A stretch of DNA of 64,000 nucleotides from Limnohabitans sp. (lineage in GTDB: Bacteria; Bacteroidota; Bacteroidia; Flavobacteriales; Flavobacteriaceae). The notes below the pieces were generated by a model. That model did not search any database. It worked only from the letters and a program-made list of their open reading frames with translations, and was not told the origin of the DNA. The DNA is taken from contig JASGCW010000003.1 in assembly GCA_030053945.1 (NCBI GenBank), forward strand, positions 1-64,000, given 5' to 3'. Of the stretch, positions 57,252 to 64,000 are shown piece after piece. Every line of letters begins with the position of its first letter. Position 1 is the stretch's first letter. A program made the position numbers and the translations under genes.

Positions 57252-58673
57252 TTGTATTTAATAGCCCAATTAATATTATTACTTTTTACCATTGTTTATT
57301 ATGTGGTTTCACCTATAGCTAGTAAGGATATAGGTCAGATTTCTATTGCATTAGTTGTGGCCTATATAAGTTTAGCTTTACATTTTTTAAATTATCGAAA
57401 AGACTTGTTAGGTAAATACTATTTAAAACATTCTAATTTAGCCATTCTAGGGGTTTATGTAGTTCATTTTCAGTTGTATACAGACTATGTTTTTGATAAT
57501 ATAGATAGAAATGACTCATTTATTTGGGTTTATGAAAGTGTTATTGTAAAAGGTGCTTTTTTCTCAACAATAGGATTAATATGCTTTTTCATAGGTTATA
57601 AGTTATTTGGTAATAGTGTAAAAAGCAGGGAAATAAAAATAGTGAAAAATGAAGCAACTACTAAGATTATGCTTTTTTTAGCTGTTATTTCATTGCTTTT
57701 GTATTTTGCAACGGTTAATCCGTTATACTTGGCTGGTTTTTATGGTGTTGAGGAAAAAGGTAATATAGCTACCTATGCCTCTTTGTTTTTTGAAATGCTA
57801 ATTTTTGGTATTGTAATTCAAAATACTAGGAATATGGTAACGTCACAAAATATTCCTGTTTCTGTATTAGACTATATTAAAAAGCAAGGTTATATTTTAG
57901 TAGCTCTTTTAGTAGTTTATTTTATAAGTGTCCTTTTTAGCGGTGATAGAGGACCAATTATTACATTGGGCTTGTGTTATGTGGGAAGTTATTATTATGT
58001 AACAAAAAGGACTATTAGTTTAAAAGTTGTGTTAGTCTCAATTTTTGCATTGGCTACCGTAATTACACTTTTAGGGGAAGCACGTAATTTTGAAAAAAAA
58101 TTAAGTCTGTCTGAAAAAATTTCTAAAGCTTTTGATGAAGAAAAAGAAGGGAAAGAAAAAGTTTCGTTTTTACCACAAACCCAAGAATTAGCTAACTCAG
58201 TTAGAGCATTAAATATTACATTAGGTTATGTTCCGGAACGACATGATTATTTGTATGGGCATTACCAAATTCAAGAAATTTTAGGTTGTATTCCTTTCGT
58301 TTCTATAGTTACACCGTTATTTTTTGGGGATCAACATATAAAATATATTACATCTGCTAATTTTGTTACTTGGATAAACCAAGGGGATTATCCATATATG
58401 GGAGATGGAACCACTTGTATGGCAGATTTTTATTTTGATTTTGGTTTAGTTGGGATTATAGTTGGTATGTTTCTTTTTGGATATTTCATGAGGTATTGTG
58501 ATTTAAAGTTTTATACTTCGGGTAAGATTCAACTTTTTTCTCATATCCTTATTGTTGTGTATTTATGTCAAGCCTTATATATATCTAGATCCTCATTTAT
58601 TTCAGAGTTGAAATTTGTAGTGTGGGTGTATATGTTGTTATGGATAAATAAAAGGTTTTTAAGTAAGATATAA
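57252..58673 (+). CDS. Wzy-type oligosaccharide repeat-unit polymerase
   Basis: A 473-residue membrane protein with about 12 helices and a long extracytoplasmic region (about 285-380). The FSGDRGPIITLGLCYVGSYY segment and the DFGLVGIIVGMFLFGYFMRY helix near the end are typical of O-antigen polymerase Wzy-family proteins. It would join repeat units at the periplasmic face. The start is TTG at 57252; no ATG occurs in the first 175 codons. Confidence 0.82.
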   Translation: MYLIAQLILLLFTIVYYVVSPIASKDIGQISIALVVAYISLALHFLNYRKDLLGKYYLKHSNLAILGVYVVHFQLYTDYVFDNIDRNDSFIWVYESVIVKGAFFSTIGLICFFIGYKLFGNSVKSREIKIVKNEATTKIMLFLAVISLLLYFATVNPLYLAGFYGVEEKGNIATYASLFFEMLIFGIVIQNTRNMVTSQNIPVSVLDYIKKQGYILVALLVVYFISVLFSGDRGPIITLGLCYVGSYYYVTKRTISLKVVLVSIFALATVITLLGEARNFEKKLSLSEKISKAFDEEKEGKEKVSFLPQTQELANSVRALNITLGYVPERHDYLYGHYQIQEILGCIPFVSIVTPLFFGDQHIKYITSANFVTWINQGDYPYMGDGTTCMADFYFDFGLVGIIVGMFLFGYFMRYCDLKFYTSGKIQLFSHILIVVYLCQALYISRSSFISELKFVVWVYMLLWINKRFLSKI

Positions 58674-59912
58674 TTGAAAATAATAAGGCTCATATTTATA
58701 ATTAGCGTTTTGTTGTTTTTCCAAGAGCAATATTTTTTTCCGTGTTTAATAAAAAAAGGAATTTTTTTATATCATTTTTTCGGAGCAGTTGCAATTTTAG
58801 GAACTTTTTATAAAGCATTTTCTTTAATTAAGGAGCAATTTTTTACTAGTAAAGTTTTTCAATCGATATTATTATTTCTGTTTGTAATATTACTTGTGAC
58901 ATTATTTTCATCAAATGTTTTAGAGTCTATAAAATACTGGTTTGTGATAATGTATGGAGTGTGTTTTTTAATTTCATTTTATATAAGCTTTAGGGATGTC
59001 AAAGTTAAAACGATATTGTTGTTAACTAGCACTTCCTTATTTATTTCAAGTTTAGTTGGTTTTTATGATTTCATAGCACTATACTTTGGATGGATTACAT
59101 TTAATAGATATCCAGATTTTAATAAAGTGGTTTCAGGTTTTTTGTATTTTGGCAATACAGCAGATTACGTCCATTTAATGCTTAGTCTAATACTACCTTT
59201 TTTATTCTCAAAGTTTCATCTGCAACTTTCTAAAAACGAAATTTTGTTTTTAAGTTTGAGTTCGCTTCTTGGAATCTGTATGCTCATAGGTACAACAAGA
59301 GTTTCAGTGATAATAAGTTTTTTGGTAAGTGTGATATTATTGGTTGTTTTGAATTTCCGATTTATGACAAAAAAGAAACTAATGTATTTTTTTATGATTA
59401 ATGTTGGTTTTTTAAGCACTTTTTTCTTGATGTTTCCAAGTATTGTATCCTCAATTAGAAATAGAGTTGAGTTAAGAATATTGCAGAGAAAACCAAATGA
59501 CTTAGCAGGAAATTTTTTTATTGAAAATATTGAAAAATCATTACAAATTTTTAAAAAATACCCCCTTACAGGAATTGGTTTGGGACAATCTCAAATAAAT
59601 GTTACAAATCAAATTTTTAATGTGCATGGGACATATTTTAGATTGTTAGCAGAAACGGGGATATTAGGATGTTTATCATTTATTTTAGTTGTTTTTAGTG
59701 TCTTTTATTTTATTTTTAAGAAGATTCCAAAACAGAATAAAAAAGAATCTTTTTTTTATCAATTTTTGCCCTTTATGATAGGAATTTTTATAAGTTCAGT
59801 TTATAATATTCATTTTTTTAGAGTCGAGTTTTGGTTTTTTTTAGCTGTAGTTTTTTTATTAAATGATGGTCTAACTAAAGAAAATTTAGAAGAGAAAAAG
59901 GCGGGTTTATGA
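58674..59912 (+). CDS. O-antigen ligase/polymerase family (Wzy_C) membrane protein
   Basis: A 412-residue protein with about 11 helices and the periplasmic loop of the Wzy_C domain: KYPLTGIGLGQSQINV, NVHGTYFRLLAETGILG. Family members are either ligases that attach polymer to an acceptor or polymerases. With another Wzy candidate directly upstream, a ligase role is plausible but not shown. It starts with TTG immediately after the preceding TAA and overlaps the next gene by 4 bp (ATGA). Confidence 0.83.
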   Translation: MKIIRLIFIISVLLFFQEQYFFPCLIKKGIFLYHFFGAVAILGTFYKAFSLIKEQFFTSKVFQSILLFLFVILLVTLFSSNVLESIKYWFVIMYGVCFLISFYISFRDVKVKTILLLTSTSLFISSLVGFYDFIALYFGWITFNRYPDFNKVVSGFLYFGNTADYVHLMLSLILPFLFSKFHLQLSKNEILFLSLSSLLGICMLIGTTRVSVIISFLVSVILLVVLNFRFMTKKKLMYFFMINVGFLSTFFLMFPSIVSSIRNRVELRILQRKPNDLAGNFFIENIEKSLQIFKKYPLTGIGLGQSQINVTNQIFNVHGTYFRLLAETGILGCLSFILVVFSVFYFIFKKIPKQNKKESFFYQFLPFMIGIFISSVYNIHFFRVEFWFFLAVVFLLNDGLTKENLEEKKAGL

Positions 59913-60967
59913 AAAAAATACTTTTAGTTATACCAACCTTGCAACAAGGAGGTGCCGAAAGGGTTATTACGGAATTAGCAAATGAATGGGCGAGATTAGG
60001 ACATATGGTCAGCCTAGTAACGTTAATAAAAAGTGATGTTTTTTATGATTTGCACCCCAACGTGAATTTAATTCAGCTCGAATTTGATAATCGTACTAAA
60101 AAGATTTTAGATTTTTTTAAATTATTATTTAATTTAAGAAAACAGATAAAAACATTAAATCCTGATTTTGTATTGTCTTTTTTAGATAGATACAATATTC
60201 TTACATTGGTCGCAACTCGTTTTTTAGATATAGATGTTTTTGTTTCTGATAGAGCTAATCCATATGAATATGTTCCAAAACCTGTTGTTGTTGGACGATT
60301 TTTGTTTTATAGATTTGCAAAAGGCATTATTGCACAAACAAGTTTAGCTAAAGATTTTTTAACCAAAAAATTAAATCATTCAAATATTCAAGTAATCCCT
60401 AATCCAGTAAAAGCTATTCATAAATCAAAGAATATAGTTAGGGAAAATATTATTTTGAATGTTGGTAGGTTAGTTAGAGAAAAAGGGCAACATTACCTTA
60501 TTGAAATGATGTCTAAACTTAATATAGATAATTGGAAGTTAGTTATTTTAGGCGATGGTCCTTTAAGAGAAAGTTTAGAAAAACAAATTGTGGATTTAAG
60601 TGTTCAGGATAGAGTGATTTTGCAAGGAACTGTTACTAACGTAGAAGAATGGTTGCATAAATCATCTATTTTTGCATTCTCGTCTGTTTCAGAAGGTTTT
60701 CCAAATGCTTTAGTAGAAGCAATGGCAGCAGGTTTGCCTTGTGTTAGTTTTGATTGTGATGCAGGGCCTAGAGATATTATAGACGATGGTAAGAATGCAT
60801 TTTTAATACCGTTAGGGGATATAGATGCTTTTACAAGTGCAGTTCAAAAATGTATTCAGGATCAAAGTATAAGAGAACAATTATCCTTTCAAGCATCAAT
60901 AATTGGAGAAGAACTCAATGTTGTGTCGATAGCGGGAAAATATTTACAGTTTTGTATTGGAAAATAA
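59909..60967 (+). CDS. Glycosyltransferase family 4
   Basis: A 352-residue GT-B-fold retaining transferase. It has the N-terminal LLVIPTLQQGGAERVITELA, the acceptor domain, and the donor domain with VGRLVREKGQHYLI, LGDGPLRESLE and the EX7E motif region SEGFPNALVEAMAAGLPCVS. Donor and acceptor sugars cannot be deduced. Coupled to the preceding gene by an ATGA overlap. Confidence 0.93.
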   Translation: MKKILLVIPTLQQGGAERVITELANEWARLGHMVSLVTLIKSDVFYDLHPNVNLIQLEFDNRTKKILDFFKLLFNLRKQIKTLNPDFVLSFLDRYNILTLVATRFLDIDVFVSDRANPYEYVPKPVVVGRFLFYRFAKGIIAQTSLAKDFLTKKLNHSNIQVIPNPVKAIHKSKNIVRENIILNVGRLVREKGQHYLIEMMSKLNIDNWKLVILGDGPLRESLEKQIVDLSVQDRVILQGTVTNVEEWLHKSSIFAFSSVSEGFPNALVEAMAAGLPCVSFDCDAGPRDIIDDGKNAFLIPLGDIDAFTSAVQKCIQDQSIREQLSFQASIIGEELNVVSIAGKYLQFCIGK

Positions 60968-61033
60968 ATTTTTAATATGTTAAAATCAATTAATTCGATT
61001 AATTTTGGCATTGGTTCGAGAATTTTGTAGTCA
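60968..61033. other. 66-bp spacer with small AT hairpin
   Basis: AATTAAT-TCG-ATTAATT (about 60990-61006) can form a 7-bp AT-only stem. No T run or promoter is clear; it interrupts otherwise tight gene spacing. Confidence 0.35.
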
Positions 61034-62182
61034 ATGATAAGAATAGGGATAGACGCAACAAATGTTGGCGGTGGAGGGGGAATTACTCATTTGAAAGAGA
61101 TAATTTCACACTATGATAAAAATAAATTTGAAGATAAAATTGAGTCAATAACAATTTTTGCTTCAAAAAAAGTGCTTGATTCCGTTCCAGAATTATCAAA
61201 TTTAAATAAGATTACTTTCCCAGAATTAAATAAAGGATTACTCTCAAGAGTGATTTTTCAACTGACTAAATACGATAAGTATATTTATAAAACTTGCGAT
61301 GTTTTACTATCGATTACTGGTGACTATGTTGGTAAATTTAAACCTGTAGTAGGAATGTCTAGAAATATGTTACTTTATGAAAGAGACATTTGGAAAGAAA
61401 TAAAGCAACCAAAAGAAGTAATTCGGTTCTGGTTAAATTTTCAAAAGCAAAAAAAATCATTTGCTAACTCAAAAGGAATAATTTTTATTTCACAATATGC
61501 ACAAAATTATGTGAGTAAACAATTAAATTTAACAGGTAAAGATATTTCAATTATTCACCACGGTGTGTCTAATCGTTTTGCAGGAGAAGTAAAAAAGCAT
61601 AAAAATATTTCAGAATATTCTTTAGAAAATCCATACAAACTTTTATATGTTTCACCCGTACACGTTTATAAGCATCAATGGAATGTAATTGAAGCTGTTG
61701 GATTACTTCGTAAAAAAGGTTTTCCAATTGAATTACAACTGATTGGAAATATAATTTTTAAGCCTTCCGGTGATAAATTAAAGAAAGCTATCCAAGAGGT
61801 TGATTCAAAACAAGAATTTATAAAATATTTTGGCTATGTAGATTACAATGAAATTGATATGTTTTACAAACAAGCTGATGGACTAATTTTTGCATCAACT
61901 TGTGAAAATATGCCTAATACATTAATCGAGTGTATGTCATCTGGTGTGGCTATAGCTTGTAGTGATAAGCAACCAATGCCTGAATTTTTAAAGGAAAACG
62001 GATATTATTTCAATTCATATGATGTGAATTCAATTTGTGAAGCAATTAAAAAGATGATTACACATCCAAAAGAAAATGATATTTTAGCATTAAAAAATTT
62101 AGAAGAAGCTAAAAAATATAATTGGTCGGAAACTTCAAGAAAAACCTTTGAGTTTTTGGTAAATACATATAGTCAAAGTTAA
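61034..62182 (+). CDS. Glycosyltransferase (GT-B, family 4-like)
   Basis: A 382-residue protein with an N-terminal RIGIDATNVGGGGGITHLKE and a C-terminal donor domain: LLYVSPVHVYKHQWNVIEAV, YFGYVDYNEIDMFYKQADGL and the EX7E region ENMPNTLIECMSSGVAIACS. It follows the form of mannosyl- or rhamnosyl-transferases, but the sugar cannot be assigned. The next gene begins at the very next base after its stop. Confidence 0.9.
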   Translation: MIRIGIDATNVGGGGGITHLKEIISHYDKNKFEDKIESITIFASKKVLDSVPELSNLNKITFPELNKGLLSRVIFQLTKYDKYIYKTCDVLLSITGDYVGKFKPVVGMSRNMLLYERDIWKEIKQPKEVIRFWLNFQKQKKSFANSKGIIFISQYAQNYVSKQLNLTGKDISIIHHGVSNRFAGEVKKHKNISEYSLENPYKLLYVSPVHVYKHQWNVIEAVGLLRKKGFPIELQLIGNIIFKPSGDKLKKAIQEVDSKQEFIKYFGYVDYNEIDMFYKQADGLIFASTCENMPNTLIECMSSGVAIACSDKQPMPEFLKENGYYFNSYDVNSICEAIKKMITHPKENDILALKNLEEAKKYNWSETSRKTFEFLVNTYSQS

Positions 62183-63958
62183 ATGTGTGGAATAATTGGA
62201 ACTACTGATGTAAGCAAATCTTCAAAAAACTTTGAAGAGGCCTTTAAGACTATTTTTCATAGAGGTCCTGATAATCATAACTATATTAAAACCGAAAATT
62301 TTATTTTTGGACATGCACGTCTGGCGATTATCGATTTGGATGAAAGATCTAATCAACCTTTTGTTTATGAATTTAATAGCGAAAAAATTACTATTGTTTT
62401 TAATGGAGAAATCTATAATTTCCTTGAACTAAAAAAAATATTAGAAGAGAAGAATTATATATTCAAAACCACTTCAGATACTGAAGTTGTTTGTGCTTCT
62501 TTTCTTGAGTGGGGTATTGAGTGTTTTGATTATTTTGAAGGAATGTGGGCACTTGGACTGTATAATCATAAAAACAATCAATTTTTACTGAGTCGTGATA
62601 GAGTAGGAAAAAAACCTTTGTACTATACATTTGAAAATAATCACGTTAGTTTTTCATCAAGTATATGGGGTGTTTCAAAACTCGAAAATAAAAAAGCAAT
62701 TTCATCACAAGGATTACAATTATATTTCGCATTAGGTTTTACTCCTGATAACTATTCAGTTCTAGAAGGAATTCACAAACTTGAGCCTGGAAAAACATTG
62801 CTCTTTGATAGAACAAAAACTTCAGTAGAACTTCTAAATACTAGAATTTCAGTTTTTAAAAAACTAGATAGTAAAAACTATTCGATTAATGAGTTAATCT
62901 ACAAATCAGTTCAAAAAAGAATCATAAGCGATGTTCCCATAGCAACACTAATGAGTGGCGGAGTTGATAGCACAATAGTAACCAAGTTAACTAAAGAAAA
63001 TCAGTCAAAAGCAAAGACTTATTTTGTTGATTTTGAAGACAAAAAGATGAGTGAGTTTTTTTGGGCTGATTATTTATCTAAAAGAAATAAAATTAATTTA
63101 AATAGAGTCTTTCTTCAAGACAAAGAGTTAGATGTTGCTTTTCAACAGTATGCAGAAGTTTATGAAGAGCCCTTTGCAGATTACAGTGGGATTCCATCTA
63201 TAGCTATATTTAAAAAAGTAGCTCAGGAGTTTAAAGTAGTTTTGACTGGTGACGGAGGTGATGAACTCTTTTATGGTTATCCTCATTATTTTAAAAAGTG
63301 GCTATTGAGATTGTTATTGAAAACTAATAAGATTTTTAATTTGTCAAGGTTTACAGGAGATGCTGTTAAACAAATTATAAATGGCTCACAAGATGAATTC
63401 GAAGGTAATTATCTTAAAAATCACGCGATAGTCGCACCATTTGCTTTTGATTATATTAATAACAGATTTAATACTGTGATTAAAAAGGAAAAATCTTTTT
63501 TGAAAGGAATAATCCAATATGATCGAGAATTTAATAATTTGCCAGAAAAGTATTTAGTTAAAACTGATAGAGCATCAATGTTTTCCGGGATAGAAGTAAG
63601 ATCTCCCTTTTTAGATGAAGTTTTATTAGAAAAGGTAAGAACAAAACCTGTATTTTTATTATTTACCCCTTTTATTTCGAAACTTTATTTGAAATTATTG
63701 TATTTTCGATGCTTTGGATTAAAGTATTTTTTATCGAAAAAAAGTGGTTTTACACCTCCTGTTGAAACTCTTAGAAATCAATATTTTAAAGAGAGTGATT
63801 ATGAGGTTTTGAAAGAAAAGTTACAAGATGTTGATCAGATTTTTTATAAAGAGATACAAAATTTGACTTATCAAAATTTATTAAAAGATAAAATATTGTT
63901 TGATCGTTTTTTCTTTTTTAATATTTGGTTTCAAAAAACATATTTAAAAAATAGTTAG
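62183..63958 (+). CDS. Asparagine synthase (glutamine-hydrolysing) family amidotransferase 2
   Basis: A second AsnB-like protein of 591 residues: Cys2 (MCGIIGTT), RGPDN, VFNGEIYN, PP-loop MSGGVDSTIVTK (about 255), TGDGGDELFYGYPHY and KTDRASMFSGIEVRSPFLDE. It is clearly diverged from the first copy (for example in the 275-320 region, DFEDKKMSEFFWADYLSKRN), so the two are not a recent duplication. By context it may amidate a different sugar acid. Abuts the upstream glycosyltransferase gene. Confidence 0.88.
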   Translation: MCGIIGTTDVSKSSKNFEEAFKTIFHRGPDNHNYIKTENFIFGHARLAIIDLDERSNQPFVYEFNSEKITIVFNGEIYNFLELKKILEEKNYIFKTTSDTEVVCASFLEWGIECFDYFEGMWALGLYNHKNNQFLLSRDRVGKKPLYYTFENNHVSFSSSIWGVSKLENKKAISSQGLQLYFALGFTPDNYSVLEGIHKLEPGKTLLFDRTKTSVELLNTRISVFKKLDSKNYSINELIYKSVQKRIISDVPIATLMSGGVDSTIVTKLTKENQSKAKTYFVDFEDKKMSEFFWADYLSKRNKINLNRVFLQDKELDVAFQQYAEVYEEPFADYSGIPSIAIFKKVAQEFKVVLTGDGGDELFYGYPHYFKKWLLRLLLKTNKIFNLSRFTGDAVKQIINGSQDEFEGNYLKNHAIVAPFAFDYINNRFNTVIKKEKSFLKGIIQYDREFNNLPEKYLVKTDRASMFSGIEVRSPFLDEVLLEKVRTKPVFLLFTPFISKLYLKLLYFRCFGLKYFLSKKSGFTPPVETLRNQYFKESDYEVLKEKLQDVDQIFYKEIQNLTYQNLLKDKILFDRFFFFNIWFQKTYLKNS

Positions 63959-63966
63959 CAATAGAT

Positions 63967-64000
63967 ATGCAACAAATAAAGGATAAAGTTTTACTTATTA
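63967..64000 (+). CDS. Start of a further gene (cut by window edge)
   Basis: An ATG at 63967, 8 bp after the preceding stop, opens MQQIKDKVLLI and continues past the end. The pattern of a short polar start followed by VLLI is common in glycosyltransferases and Rossmann-fold sugar enzymes, but eleven residues do not allow an assignment. Confidence 0.5.
   Translation, partial: MQQIKDKVLLI

Overview
The window looks like a chromosome segment of a Flavobacterium-like member of the Bacteroidota. The evidence is: AT-rich DNA; a SusC/SusD outer-membrane uptake pair; a secreted protein with a type IX secretion C-terminal sorting domain; promoters of the Bacteroidota form TTG-N19-21-TAnnTTTG; and A-rich start contexts with almost no Shine-Dalgarno sequences. 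I cannot name the species from sequence alone.

Layout. (1) 1-4.2 kb: a partial regulator-like gene, a papain-like protease lipoprotein, rarA and a rhomboid protease. (2) 4.2-6.9 kb: rlmB, then a decayed island holding the 3' end of a lost susD paralogue, an internally deleted REP-associated transposase between two inverted REP-type hairpins, and an Rpn/PD-(D/E)XK nuclease gene cut at its 5' end by that element. Two copies of one palindromic terminator bracket the island. (3) 6.9-13.3 kb: an intact susCD pair and a TamA/BamA-like outer-membrane protein, all on the minus strand. (4) 13.4-30.5 kb: the str-S10-spc-alpha superoperon (rpsL to rplQ, 32 genes including fusA, secY, infA and rpoA, no tuf), with internal control regions before rplC, rpsH and rpsD. 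(5) 30.6-42.1 kb: housekeeping genes (carA, eno, gltA, arginase plus ctlX, MarC, a patatin-like phospholipase, a CoA-binding protein, a sodium/solute symporter). (6) 42.3-64 kb: recR, then a long same-strand surface-polysaccharide locus that runs off the right edge.

How the polysaccharide genes fit together. A Wza-type outer-membrane lipoprotein and a Wzc-type co-polymerase/tyrosine kinase would form the export machine. A WbpP/TviC-type epimerase and a WbpO/TviB-type dehydrogenase would make UDP-GalNAc-uronic acid, Ugd would make UDP-glucuronate, and RfbB/RfbA would make dTDP-4-keto-6-deoxyglucose. A flippase, a Wzy-type polymerase, an O-antigen-ligase-family protein, two glycosyltransferases and an acyltransferase follow. 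Two asparagine-synthase-family amidotransferases suggest that uronic acids are amidated. A beta-helix protein with a T9SS tag may act on the finished polymer outside the cell.

The most interesting observations are: a perfect 14-bp palindrome fused to the rplC promoter; structured leaders before rpsH and rpsD (the latter with an isolated GGAGG); a heptamer array just upstream of two unrelated genes (eno and rfbA); probable leaderless starts for recR and rlmB; the fossil island between rlmB and susD; and a tandem-repeat tyrosine tail on the Wzc kinase.
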